The notes below the pieces were generated by a model, which did no database searches, was not told the DNA's origin, and saw nothing but the letters and a program-made list of their open reading frames with translations. A program made the position numbers and the translations under genes. 64,000 bases of DNA, taken from Dastarcus helophoroides. Taxonomy: Eukaryota > Arthropoda > Insecta > Coleoptera > Bothrideridae. The first letter of the stretch is position 1, and every line of letters begins with the position of its first letter. The stretch lies in contig CM053326.1 of the NCBI GenBank assembly GCA_028583605.1, positions 6,766,587 to 6,830,586 of the forward strand, in the 5' to 3' direction. Of the stretch, positions 33,287 to 45,420 are shown piece by piece.

Positions 33287-33840
33287 TAGGCTTTCTTTTT
33301 AGAGCTAAACAGTACTTCGCATCTCATCAGCTACTCACACTACTAACTTCTCTTGGGACGATCACGTGCGTGCCATTTAGAAGCTAGGCTTGTTTAAGAA
33401 GGCGGTTCATCGCCATCTATCCTTGTTTCCGCAGCGGTTCGTCTAATTGATAACAAGAGTTTGACCCATTCTCTCGAAACACTAGAGCACAGGCGAATGG
33501 TTGGTGACTTGTCTCTTTTCTACAAGTACTTTCATGGAAGATTCTCGCAGGATTGATCCTCCCAGGGGCAAGGTTCTTGAGGCGTACAAGACAGTCGGAG
33601 GCAGAAAATTCCTGTGCGGTATAGCTTGACACAATTAGGACTTCTGTCTACGGAGACTCTTTTTTCTATAGAACTTCCAAGCTGTGGAACTCGTTAACCA
33701 AAGATATTTTTTCCAAAAATTACAACCTAACCTTGTTTAGGAAGGCGGTTCATCGTCATCTATTCTTGTTTCCGCATCCTACTCGCCTTGAAGGTATAAT
33801 CGGGTTACCCTTTTTGAGTGGATGACACTTAAAAAAAAAC
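33287..33840 (+). mobile_element. Scrambled 3' fragment of the 1.3-4.0 kb LINE family
   Basis: Pieces of the LINE tail occur in the wrong order. First LGFLFRAKQYFASHQLL (33292-33345), then TNFSWDDHVRAI-type sequence that lies upstream in the intact copy, then KKAVHRHLSLFP from its very end, then the middle part again (RRTRQ-type region, SFFYRT) through to the usual 3' end GGGTTACCC and A-run at about 33838. Many stops. It probably results from several rearrangements or from template switching. The last 300 bases are in normal order. Confidence 0.8.
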
Positions 33841-34600
33841 TACAAAAAATAACAAACATAGAGATATTATTTCCTAAACTAGAAAAGTTCACACACATCA
33901 GTTAGATGTTTGACAAATATCTTTTGCAAGAATGAACTTCCCACCGTAATTTGTGCACTCAACTCCTTCTCTGCTGGGTTTCTTAATCATGTTTCTTTTG
34001 TAGGTTTCAGGATTTTTAGATCGTTTTCTATTACTTTTTTTCATAGCACCTTCTGGATTTTAACAGAAGTGGCGGTAACACAATAAGAAATATGATATGC
34101 ACAAATCAGTGCAATCAAATTGGGAAAACATGAGTGAGACCTGAATAAAACTAAGTCCGTGACTTAGTTCCATTCTACTCTCACTACAATCCAGTATGTA
34201 CATATTATTAGTAATTCCGTTAATGGGATCTAGTTCTTTTTAACGCCAAACGGTAGTGGACATGATTTTTTATAGCCACCCATATCAAATATAATTCCAT
34301 TGTTAAACGGACCTTTTCAACAATTACCGATTAAATGAAACTGTATAAATGTTCAAAACAAAAATTTTTCACTCATTCTTAAAAATGTCCACAAAAGCCC
34401 CACAATTGGCCTTTTGACGTTTCTAATTCATTAGATTTCAACCGCCTTCTCTATAATCGAGGTCTCGCTCACTAACGTCTATTTCGTTCTTTTGTAATTG
34501 TTAACTGTACGGGAATTCAATTTCAAATAAAACTTAATTTAATAACACAAATAACCTCCCAATTTGACAAATCAAGAAATGTAAACAAAAACGGGTCGGG
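33841..34600. other. AT-rich sequence, no gene recognised
   Basis: No supported frame, repeat or RNA feature. Confidence 0.5.
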
Positions 34601-35432
34601 GTAACTAGCGTCCCATTTCTACCTGACTAGGTAACTAGCGTCCCGGCACAAAAATTATAGGTACGTAACAAGCGTCCGCGCTCCTCATTAAATAAGTGTA
34701 TGTATAACTAGCGTCCTAATTATGTACCTACCCGAAGTATTAAAGAATTATTTTTTTTAACACATTCTGGAGATTTTAAATATGTATTGTTCTCGATAGG
34801 GTTATACTCATTGGGATTGGAAGTTGCAACGTCAAAATATGTATAAGTTAATAAAACAATATAGGATACAGTATACAGTTTATTCTGAACTTGTACAATA
34901 CACAGATATTAAAAATACATACATTTATACGTACATAGGTGGCAGTTACATTGGCAGAAACTTAAAGGAAACCCTTTTTACACATTCAAAAACAGTTATA
35001 CTTTCCCTAAGTAAGCTACTCATGTTGGTTCTCAAAAACATTTCCTTTTCTCTCATAATTTTCGGCTCTTTAACAGAGTTACTTCTTAATTGAATACTCG
35101 TTTTATTTTGTATTCCTTTTAATACGTCCATAAATATGAAAATATCGGGATGCGGACTATTGAACAACTTATTTAATTTTGAGTGAAAAGATTCACCATT
35201 ATTTGTTGTTCTGTTAGCGGAGGAAGAAAATTGTAGCCATTTCTATTGCTGGAATGCTTTCCGGAATTTCAATGTGGAAATTTTAAATTTGGTAATAGTT
35301 AAGTTATTTTACCATTCATTAGCTCCATTAAGAGCAGGCAGTTGGGACGCTTCTTACGTAGGACCCGAAACAAATACGGGACGCTAGATACCTCCTTACG
35401 GATGTAATTAGTAAGCTTGGGACGCTAGTTAC
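34601..35432 (-). mobile_element. MULE-like non-autonomous element with 14-bp subterminal arrays
   Basis: The word GTAACTAGCGTCCC occurs, exact or with one to three changes, at 34601, 34631, 34665 and 34703. Its complement occurs at 35345, 35378 and 35419-35432. It thus stands in four direct copies on the left and three inverted copies on the right of a remnant of transposase C-terminus. The arrangement suggests transposase-binding arrays at the ends of an internally deleted element. I could not find a 9-10-bp target duplication, so the outer limits are uncertain. Confidence 0.6.
34946..35230 (-). pseudogene. MULE-type transposase remnant, C-terminal
   Basis: On the minus strand the frame gives ANRTTNNGESFHSKLNKLF then NSPHPDIFIFMDVLKGIQNK and ends ECVKRVSFKFLPM. 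The N-R-T-N-N-x-x-E-S-F-H pattern followed by HPxIFxFxDxL is characteristic of the region after the catalytic Glu in insect Mutator-like transposases. The rest of the transposase is missing. Clear as a family fragment, though assigned by eye. Confidence 0.55.
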
Positions 35433-35789
35433 ATTTTCCGAACAAAACATTAATAAGTTTGCAGTAGGCAAAAAGTAATAAGTCACTATCAAAGAGATGC
35501 GTAGAGACGTTAAATTGTAGATTCGCGTTTCGTGCGAGGCGTGTCTTTATTGCCGCTGTCTCGCTTATCTCGCACGGCGCATTTCGAATTGACGCCTGCT
35601 GGCTTGCCAGAATTTTGGGAGCGTTTTTTCTTTTCTAATGTAGGCAATTTTCGCCTGCGAAGAGAATGGGAATAATAATAATAATCAAATTAAAACACAA
35701 TTTGAACAATTATAATATACACATTTTCGCACATTCAATTTAACTTCAAGGGTAGGGTTAGATTATCGGGCCAGTTTAGCTTTCAAGAA
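35433..35789. other. No gene recognised; G+C-richer patch
   Basis: The 35.5-35.66 kb stretch (TCGCGTTTCGTGCGAGGCG and following) is richer in G+C and CpG than its surroundings. It contains CGTGCGAGGCG and CTCGCACGGCG, partly inverted. No feature could be assigned. Confidence 0.4.
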
Positions 35790-36025
35790 TGCAATGGGGT
35801 GGTTCAGAGGTCTAGAATGTAGCGGGTGCGAGTTCGAACCTCGCTACCGATCTCAGGTTGTGTAACTCTGTTGCGGGACCTATTCATAGGTACATGTATC
35901 TACGAGATATTCGACCATGTTGGTAGTTCAAATTGGCGTTATTGGTAAGGCGGAACCATTTGTTTGTCCCCTATCTTTAGTCGCTGACGCACCTAAGGTT
36001 TGCACTTCAAAAAAAAAAAGAAAAT
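35790..36025 (+). mobile_element. tRNA-derived SINE
   Basis: RNA polymerase III internal promoter boxes in tRNA-like spacing: A box TGGTTCAGAGG (35800-35810) and B box GAGTTCGAACCTC (35830-35842). They are followed by about 165 bp of non-tRNA body and an A-rich tail (36009-36025). The tRNA-like head has no complete acceptor stem or anticodon arm, so it is not a tRNA gene. Target duplication not found. The body is not related to the LINEs seen here as far as I can tell. Confidence 0.65.
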
Positions 36026-38229
36026 AAAGGATGAGAAAGTTACTAAGTATCATCAAACTTTTGTTTGATGTCTATAAATACAAACTTAAATTTTTCTTAA
36101 TAGAGCATCCTGTATATGTTTAAATATTTTAAAAGGATGTGTCAACAGATCTATCGTCAGGCAAAGAATATTTGATGGCATCAAATATGTTGGAATATTA
36201 GAGCTTTTGATCAATTTTTGTATATCGTAGGTGCGACATTAGCAACTCCGAGGCGAACCAACGGCTTTCAATTCCACACCGCGTAGGATTGCTTTTTTAA
36301 CCAATTCGTAAATTATTTTTTTTTTGTTCGTAATTATCTTTGCCTAACCACATATGAACTTATTACACATTAAATAGCATACCTTCGATATTTAAAATCT
36401 ATGTACACAAAGTCGTCTCACTGAAATATTTTTATTTTCATGAAAAAGAAAATTATCAAATAAACAATTTAGAAATGTAAGACCAACTGACCTTTTTAAC
36501 AGGAGGCTTTCTTTGTAAAAGTGATGGATTACTAGGGCGGCGATAAATATAAAATATGATTTTCTTTCTTGTTTGCGATTTTGCGAATGATTTTTAAAAA
36601 TGGTGCTTTACTTAGCGCATTAAAAGAAGGCGGAAAAGAGAATAAGTTATAACATATATAATCTTTTAGCGCTTATGTGTAGAAGCAGCGGAAAGTGCCT
36701 AAAAGATATAAACCAAATGTCAGCTCAGTTGAAAAAGAATTTGCGTTGTCCGTAAGTCTTTGCACTACAAAGGCGCTCCTCGTGAAATTTAAGGAAACTG
36801 GGGTTTTGCCACTTTCAGCAAATTTCTTTTAAAATGTTACTTTAACAAAAAAGGAATCCTAAATCTAAGGGATTACATTGACCTACATTTACCATAGCAA
36901 TATGAGAAAAGTGAAAAACAAATATGAATAAAATTTGAATTAATGTTATCAAATTGTTATATTTGGAATAAATACAAGGTCATACATTACAAACAGATAT
37001 AGAAATGAAAATTAATTACCTTAATAAAAATATATAAGGACAACTAATGTTGTCTAAGGCGTTAAATGACTCATTTGGAAATGGCTCTAGAAGTCTAATA
37101 CGCAATATGTAGACAATAATTTTTGACTAAAATAAAAATAAAAGAAAATGTGGGATACGGTAAATGGTGCTTGCTTTAAAAATGCGCTGTGGATATGAGG
37201 AAATAATATTGTAATATAATATGTTATTCCATTATCGCCTGGTGGGAATTATGGGGCACAAATTGTGGCCAAGTCAATATAGCAAGAGGTTCTTTCCAAT
37301 TATTCGGTCATAAACCAAAAGCTTCGAATAGAAATAATTATCTCTGAAGTGAGTAATCCTCAGCAAGCCAAGGAATCTGCGGAGAATCGGGAAAAACAAA
37401 AGAAGGGAAACATAAAAATGTTATATTGGCTATATATTCCCGGATGGAGTCTCGCATCCATTTAAAGGTCCGCATTTAAGGCAATGATTTTAAAAACCAA
37501 CTTCCCTAATTAAAGCGGGATTTTAAAACATTTATTAAAATTGCATTATATGCACCTTGATTCGCTGCCCGACATGGACAATTACGGCAGCAAAACTTCA
37601 TTTCTGAGTGGCGCTCCTTAATTCTATTATAATTAAAATTCTCAGGAGGTTTCCCGGAACAACTACCTGAAAGTCCAAATTAATTTTAACTCATTTTACC
37701 CCAGCTTTAATAGTTGTATGCCATCGAATCTACATAAAAGTGCACTTGAGATGGTGGTTCAATGACTCGGAAACTTTATCACAGGAATTAATTTCAACTA
37801 AAATATCAGTAATTGCCTGAGTAACATGCCTTATGACTTGACATTTGCATTTATGCATAAAAGGTGATTTAAAAAAGTAGCTCTAGGTAAACACGATACT
37901 GCTAATATTTTTCAATTAGGGCTGAATACTTGGACATCCTTTTCAGCTTAAATGATTTTTTTCTCAAAGCGATCTGGATATAATTAACTATACCGATAGG
38001 TGCAATAAAGAAAATTTGAGTACTACCATCACATTAAAGTTATTGCGACAAAAGGTGGTTAAGTGCTTTATTACATCCTGACAAAGGAAACCAAGCTATT
38101 TTTTATATCGGAAAATTGTTCCTAATGATCATTCAAACCATTCTTTCAAACTTTCACAATAATATTGCATATTTTGACAAAAATTAACATTATTTTCGTG
38201 CAAAAGGGTATAATATTCGTCCTTTATTT
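36026..38229. other. AT-rich sequence, no gene recognised
   Basis: Over 2 kb without a supported frame or repeat. Confidence 0.5.
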
Positions 38230-38281
38230 TAAATATTTTTATCAATTCTATTGTGATTTTACTTATCGCGTTTCATGAAAG

Positions 38282-39235
38282 ATGGCGGACGACCTGAAAC
38301 ACAGTCTAATTAAACGTAAAAAGTGTGATCTTGTGGATATGATTATAAACAATAAAGTGTCTTCAGGTGTATTTACAACTGATTCAGAAAGTGTATTATA
38401 TAAAGTGCAGCAAGAAAATGAAGAAATACAAGATTCCCACGAATATACCACATCAGACTCTCTGTGTGATAACATGGCGTGTGGTTACAAATACTTGTAT
38501 AAATCTAAACAATAGGAAATATAGATCTTCCAAAACCTAGTAAAGCATCTGGAAAAACATATTAAGAATCAAAAAGCAATAATTACTCTAGTTAAAGAAA
38601 ATTACGCAATCCATCGCCAGGTTAGCAATCAAAATATTACACCTGAATCATCAGAGACATCTCCTTACAGAGGCGTTATCTCCCAGTCAGTAAACAGAAC
38701 GTGTGTCAAGATACAGGAAACTGTGAAAATTGATAACAAAGACGATCTAAGTTTACAACAAATCTTACGAAGAAAAAACACAAGTTGTCTAAAGTTATAA
38801 AAAGAAATCCTAACAAAAGCAACAACAACAAAGTTGAATAACAAATACATGGCTCTACTGGACATGAAATAAATCTAAAGCCAACTACAAAGTCTTTAAC
38901 CTCTGGGCAAGTCAACAAAAACAAAAAGCCACGATTAGTGGTTGGAACAAATGGCAACCTAAATAACATCAAAACAGTACCCAAATTGGGATATCTACAT
39001 GTTTTTAGAATAGACCCGAACACATCTATTGAAGACTTACTTAACTGGTGGACTCGCTGAAGCAGCTCCAGGAATTAAGTTTGAATTTGAAAAACTTAAA
39101 AATAAGGATCCTTCTACTTCCTTATACAAAGTATATTTTCTTTTAACACATGTCAACAAAGTGTACCAAATATCTGGCCAGAAGGTATTGCATTAAGAAG
39201 ATTTATCTTTCCAAAAGAAGCAAATTTTCAGAAGA
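38282..39235 (+). pseudogene. LINE ORF1 (RNA-binding/structural protein), broken
   Basis: Starts MADDLKHSLIKRKKCDLVDM at an ATG in good context after a short leader. Then come, with frame changes, VKHLEKHIKNQKAIITLVKE (coiled-coil-like), a basic middle part, and AEAAPGIKFEFEKLKNKDPS followed by YKVYFLLTHVNKVYQ and a W-P-E-G-like word. The last part matches the conserved C-terminal end of ORF1 proteins in CR1/Jockey-type LINEs as I remember it. At least four stops or shifts. No zinc knuckles (CCHC) seen. Confidence 0.6.
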
Positions 39236-39389
39236 TAGCCTCAAACTAAACGGTGATAGAAAAATGAAATATACTCTTCAAACTAAAAGAAAAATTAGTA
39301 AAAATAATTTTATTGCCACAACATCAAAAGATGTGAAAGTTGATCCAATTCCCCCTTGTATTTATAATCAAAAACAACTTAGTAAATGC

Positions 39390-41631
39390 AAAAATGATGA
39401 AGTGAATCTGTTCCATATAAACATACAATGCCTCTCATACAAATTAGATGAGATCTCACTCTTTCTAGATACAAAGAATTATGATATCGTTTGTTTCACA
39501 GAACCTTGGCAAGACGATTTGGACCTAAGTACTCTAATATTCCTCATTACAAATTGGCAACCTACTTGTGTGGAGAAGAAAATAGGCATGGTGGAGTTTG
39601 TATTTTCGTCAAAAACACAACAAAATTTAGGCAAATACAAATAAAGATATTTTGTAATTAAACAGATGCAGAATTTTGTGCAATTGAAATATCTCAGTTA
39701 AAATGCATTTTAATAAATGTCTATAAATCGCCTACAGGCAAAATCAATATATTGATCGATCTACCAGATCAACTCTTAATAAACTGTTTGGATAAATATA
39801 GCGCAGTTATAATAACTGGTGATTTTAATGTAAATTTTCTAGAGGTTCTCCTTCTTTATCTGAATTAGTTTGTCCAACTTCTTCTTTCGGCTTAACAACC
39901 ACAATATCAGATTTTACGAAAATTATCCCACACTGCAGTTCTTGTATAGACAATATCCTTACAAATCTAACTGAGGATAGTTACATATCAGGGGTAATAG
40001 ATCCTTGTTTATGTGATCATTTAGGCCAATATATTGATATAAAAACTACAATTAAATATAAAGCCAAATCAATCTCGAGAAGAAGCGTAAATCCAATAAT
40101 ATATACAAGCTTTAAAACTCGCTAAAAAATATTGACTGTTCACTATTTTAAAATCCAAATTTTGATAGCGCCTTATTATCAGAGTTTTTAGTAAACACCT
40201 ACTTATCTCTTATTGAAAAAAATTATCCTTTAAAAAAATATGAAACGAAATGAAACATACAAGTGCAATGGTTTGATGATTTCCTCAGACAAATGAGAGA
40301 CACACTAAGCCGCATAAAGACTGTATCAAACTGCCCAACGGATTTCAAACTATACAAGAAGCTAAAAAAGGACTACAAATCCAAAATTGTGGCTTCGAAA
40401 AAATATGCTTATGATAAATTTATGAAAAACTCTGAGGATAAGGTACGGGATACCTGGAAATTAATAAAGTCTGAACGTAACAAACCTATATCAACCTCAC
40501 CGATATAGGATATTACAGCGAATTCCTTCAATCAATTTTTCTCTACAATCGCAAATGAATATATTAAACTCTTACCACCATCAAATAATCCTACTACAGA
40601 TTATTTGATTAATACACCTTCTCCAAATCTCTCTTTCTTTATTGATCCAGTTACTACATATGAAGTGTTGGTGGCTGTAAAAAACTTAGAAACTCAAATG
40701 TCACTGATGTTCATGGTTTGAACAGCTTTATTCTTAAGCAAACCATTAATATAATTTTGCTACCGCTCACACTTTTTACAAATGCATGTATTTGTGAAGG
40801 CCACTTTCCAGATGTCTTTAAAATAACCAAAGTTGTACCTCTTTTTAAAAAAGGGGATAATAATGTTATTGATAACTATCGTCCAATATCTCTAATTTCA
40901 ATTTTTTCAAAAATTCTTAAAATTATTCTTAAAACCAAAGTTATAAATTTTTCAGAAAAGAACAAAATCTTCAATTGTTGTCAATACGGTTTTAGACAAC
41001 AATGTTCCACTACAGATGCGGTGCTCAAAGTAGTGAGCGAAATAATTGATGGACTTCAAGGGGGTATAAGTTTATGTGATCTATCCAAGGCTTTCGACAC
41101 TATTTCTCACGAGATCCTTGTGGAAAAAATGAGGTACCACAGCATTAGAGGATTACCATTAAACTTTTTTAAGTCCTATTTAACAAACAGAAAACAGTAT
41201 GTTTCCATTAAGAATGTAAATTCTGAGCTTCTACCAGTCAAACATGGGGTACCTGAAGGCTATGTTTTAGGACCTTTGTTCATTTTAAATGTAAATGACT
41301 CTTTTCATTTTATGTCTTCCATAAAATGCATAGCTTTTGCAGACGATACATCCATTTTGGATTTTAACTCTGAAATAAATGAATTAAATGTAGGCAAATG
41401 TAGTTCAGTTAAAAAAGCTAATGCTTGGTTTTCGTCAAATAAACTAAGGCTGAACGAAGAAAAAACTCAAACACTTATACTTTCTACAAAACAGCTTTTA
41501 ATTAAAAGTGACAATGTCAAGATCCTTGGGGTTATTCTAGATGATACCCTAAGCTGGTTCAACCACATAGATCAATTATCTCACAAATATTCAGCATTAT
41601 TTATTTGCAATGCAGATTAAAAAATCAATTA
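39390..41631 (+). pseudogene. LINE ORF2, endonuclease and reverse transcriptase, broken
   Basis: The endonuclease begins NLFHINIQCLSYKLDEI, continues YDIVCFTEPWQDD, and has INVYKSP and VIITGDFNVNFL (GDFN motif, near 39820). RT motifs are in the 40718-41620 frame: VVPLFKKGDNNVIDNYRPIS, QYGFRQQCSTTDAV, SLCDLSKAFDTISHEIL (catalytic Asp), HGVPEGYVLGPLFILNVND (usually PQG, here PEG) and CIAFADDTSIL (catalytic ADD). It ends CRLKNQL in the frame that meets the Tigger-like element. Several stops and shifts lie between 39.6 and 40.7 kb. Confidence 0.85.
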
Positions 41632-42284
41632 GGGTGGGTGTACCAGTCCCACACCAGGAACCAGTAGTACACCATTTCAAACTTCAAATATAAATATTAA
41701 CCTCATTTTAAATTTTCCGCCGATTTTTCTGCGATTGGTAGCCTTAGCGTACTTCGACCAACCATGTAATGATAACTAAAAGCGGTTTAAGCGCCATCTA
41801 CACATGTTAAAAATATCTATTCCAAAATGTCATTCGTTCACTTTGTTCTGTGTAGCCATTTTACTTAGCACGCATGCGACGGTAAGTTATTTTAATCCTT
41901 TTAAATATTTGTTTATATCAGTTGTGGTGAGCTACTTTTGTGTTAATTGCATATTATAATGCATATAGTAATAATATTACATATAATTTTCTCAGAAAAT
42001 AATATTTTGAATCGATAATTTTCTTTGGTAAACTAATGGAGCAGAAATTCTATGGTTTCCAGTAATATTCCATTTGGTCAACAACTGGTGATTAGGATGT
42101 TTAATGTTTTTTTTTAGTTTTTCTTTTACATTTATATTCACTTATGATGCCTTAATAAAATATTATAATAAAATCTTCAAAAATTCACAATGTTCCAGTA
42201 GTTGACCAATGGTATAATGCTGGTGATACCTATACTATGAATTTGTTTCAGTAATTTACCACTGCCACCTTTTTCACAGACATT

Positions 42285-44575
42285 ATGCCGCCGAAGAGAA
42301 CGTTTTTTAAATATAAAGAGGAAGACGTCATAAAAGCAATAGAACAAATAAGTAAAGGTGCTAAAGTGAGAGAAACATGCCAAAAATACAATATTCACCA
42401 CACGACAATTATAAATAAAATGAAACTGAAATACCCTGTACACAGAAAAATGGTACATGCAACCATATTAACCGCACAAGAAGAATTATTGCTTAAATCC
42501 TGGATAATAGCGATAGCAAAAAAAGGGTTTCCAGTCAATAAAGAAATGGTTGTTGAGACTGTTAAAAAAATTATAACTGAAGAGAAGCGACCTAATCCCT
42601 TTAAGGATAATACACCTGGCAGAAAATGGTTTGCCAGTTTTTTAAAAAGACACCCAGAAATAGCTGGACGTCATGCGGAATCTATCAATATTTTTAGAAG
42701 TTTGGTAACAGAAACTGCTTTAAGAAAATGGCATGCAAATTTAAAAGAATAGTTAGTCGCTGAAGACGTAGCTGACATTTTAAGAGATCCCGAAAGAATT
42801 ATTAATGCAGATGAATCCGGATTTCAAACAAGCCCTTCTTCTGGCTTAGTGTTGGGTCCGCGAGGGTTTAAACATTTTTATGAAATAAAAGATAAAGAGA
42901 AAGAGAACATAACAGTACTAGGAACCTTTACAGCATCTGGAATTATATTGCCACCTTTGATTATATATCCATATACTCGAATTCCATCCGAAATCGTTAG
43001 ACAAATCAATAAAGAATGGTGCATCGGTAAATCTGAAAACGGATGGATGACATCAAAAGTTTTTTATGGTTATATAGCAAATAGTCTCAGCCCAAAATTG
43101 AAAGAAAAAAATATAAAATTTCCAGTCTTGCTGCTGATAGATGGCCATAAGTCACACATAAATCAAGAAGTTTCTCAATTGTGCATTGATAATGGAATTA
43201 TTTTGTATTCACTCTATCCAAATGCAACACATATCATACAACCCGCTGATGTATCTATATTCCGTCCATTAAAGAATTATTAGAAAAAGATTGTTAATGA
43301 TTGGAAATTAAGGACTGGCCATCGATGCGTTACCAAAGTTTTATTTGCATCCCTTTTGGAGGTCACATTCAGCGACATTTCGAAAGAAATAATCTGCAAC
43401 GGCTTTAGAAAATGCGGATTGTATCCATTTGATGCCAATGCAATTAGTTACGAAAAATGTATTACTGATTCTTCTCGACATGACATACTAGAGAAACCAG
43501 CTCTTATTGCTCCTGAACATTTGTTGTATTTTGAATCGTTGATGTCTACTTCCCGTGTTCGAGAATTCCGTGCAGCCCAAGATTCTTTATGGTCTGGAGA
43601 CGAATCAGCAAAGGAATTATTTTATGTGTGGCAGAAAATAGCTAAGAGAGTAAATCAAGCACCAGAAGAACAAGAGGCTAACTTGAAAAAAAATCTACAG
43701 ACCCCGCAAGAAAATCTACAGACACCGCAAGAAAATCTACAGAAACCGCAAGAAAATCAGCAGATACCCCAAAAAAATCTACAGATACCGCCAGAAAATT
43801 TAGAGATAGCACAAGATAATAAGCACAATTTGTCAGAGAATGTTCTTACACCACCAGAAAATGAGGTAAATTTGGATGAGGACCATTTGGAAATTAAAAC
43901 ATTTCAGCACGAATCTTCAGTCATACGCAGAAAACACCTTGAATTGGAATCCCTTTCTTCAAGAAACCACTTTCAACCAATCAGTCCAGCTTTTGCAACA
44001 GCAATTGTGTGGCCGCCTGAATCTCCAATTAAAGGCAACCAGAAAAAGCGCAAGAAAGTTCGCCTGCCTGATTCAGTAAACAGCAGTAAATGAATGAAAT
44101 ATTGGAAAGAGAAAAAAAACATCGAGAAAGAAAAAGAAGAAAGAAAAGCTCTGAAGGCCACTAATAGAGAAAAAAATCAAAAAAGAATACGAAACAGGAA
44201 TCAGATGAAGAAAAACCAGCCTCTACAAAAAAGAAAAAACGATTAAGAATTTATTCAGACTCTGATGATGAGAATGTACCTTTAATTGTACATAAATCTT
44301 TGAAGATTACTCAAAAAGCAAAGAAAGGCGATTACGTAATCGTTAGGTATGAAGGGGAATATTTTTCTGGGACTGTAGAGAATATTGACGGTGATCTTTA
44401 TGAGATAAGTACAATGACGTCTTCTGCTGGAAATACTTTTCGCTGGCCAGAACAATGTGACAAAATCTGGTACCAGAAAAAGTCAATAGAAGAGAAGATC
44501 GCAGTTCCAAAATTGGCTAATAGTCGAGGTTTTTATAGAGTTCCTGAAATGGATAAATTTATGCCAAAAATGTGA
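42285..44575 (+). pseudogene. Tigger-like transposase of the divergent family, broken
   Basis: From MPPKRTFFKY one frame runs to 44093 with two in-frame TAG stops (42750-42752 and 43281-43283); the end continues after a shift to 44575. Domains: psq-like helix-turn-helix (about 8-50, RETCQKYNIHHTTIINKMKL), CENP-B-type domain (about 55-140, PGRKWFASFLKRHPEI), DDE core with Asp176 (NADESGF), Asp286 (LIDGHKSH) and Asp322 (IIQPADVSIFRPLK). A proline/glutamine heptad repeat then follows, with a basic part after it. Last comes a C-terminal beta-barrel-like domain (KKGDYVIVRYEGEYFSGTVE to NTFRWPEQCDKIWY). The catalytic Asp are intact. Confidence 0.9.
43688..43815 (+). repeat. In-frame 21-bp tandem repeat encoding a Pro/Gln heptad
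   Basis: Six imperfect units of AAATCTACAGACCCCGCAAGA type encode N-L-Q-T-P-Q-E and variants (NLQKPQE, NQQIPQK, NLQIPPE). It lies in the linker between catalytic core and C-terminal domain of the transposase at 42285-44575. Unit similarity falls towards the 3' side. Such a linker is probably flexible. Confidence 0.9.
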
Positions 44576-45087
44576 TCATATATATATATATACATTAATA
44601 TTTTATAGCAAACTATGACACTGGTGTCAGTGATATGAATTTGCACCAAAAAGTTATTAGTTATTACATTTGTATGTTAAGCAATATTATGAGCCTTATA
44701 GCATTTAAGGATTACATGAAACTTGTAGACTGACTTAAAGTTGTGATGATTACTTAGTACTAAACTTAATTAAGTTTAATAGTATTGATAATAAAGTTAT
44801 TTTTCATTAAAAGCATTCATTTTAATTATGGTCTACTATTCGCACAATACCTGATCTACTACTGGTACAACCTGGTCAACCTTAAGCACATTGTGACTTG
44901 CCACATTCATTTTTAAATTAAAATAAATCTAATAGTTAATAAGAAAATCAGAATAAACTACATGATGGTATAATAGGCAAGGAATACGATGTATTTTTTT
45001 TGCAATGATTGATTTAATAATTAAGTTACACCATCAAATTTTGTTTGAAAATTTCTCTTAAACGGTTTGTTACTGGTGCACCCACCC

Positions 45088-45420
45088 TATGTGCTAATAC
45101 TCTAAAAACATGTTATTTTTCCTTATTTCATACCCATATTAATTATGCCATACTTCTATGGGCTGTATAGAATTAAATCTCTCAGTTTTAACACCTTTAA
45201 AAATAGGGTCAAAAACATATTATGGCTTTTACTCTGTTGAGGAATATTTTAGAAGTAAATTTTAAAATAACATACATCTCTATGCTACAGATGCTACCTC
45301 ATCTTTTTTGTCAAGATTTATTATATTTTATCGTCGCATTCGTACTTCTGCACTGCTTTATATGTAGTTTTGTGTTAACAGTATCTGTAATGTCTATTTT
45401 ACTGTGTGTTATTTTAGCTT
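45088..45420 (+). pseudogene. LINE ORF2, end of the protein, past the Tigger-like insert
   Basis: Starts with CANTLKTCYFSLFHTHINYA then ILLW, the conserved post-RT region of CR1/Jockey-like ORF2, in frame with CRLKNQL before the insert. The rest is broken by stops (near 45165). An overlapping 66-codon frame at 45222-45422 is a piece of the same end in another frame. Confidence 0.75.

Larger units (their letters stand above)
41632..45087 (+). mobile_element. Tigger/pogo-like DNA transposon, third family member (divergent)
   Basis: The ends are inverted, GGGTGGGTGTACCAGT on the left against the complement of ACTGGTGCACCCACCC on the right (one mismatch), with TA on both sides (41630-41631 and 45088-45089). 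It holds one plus-strand transposase. It is inserted in the LINE ORF2, and the join across it (CRLKNQL then CANTLKTCYFSLFHTHINYA) is in frame. End words differ from the 2.95-kb family, so it is a separate family. (TA)n runs follow the gene near 44578-44592. Confidence 0.95.

Noticed and set aside
35800..35860. tRNA gene
   Set aside because: A and B boxes are present but acceptor and anticodon arms do not form; the downstream body and A-tail show it is a SINE.
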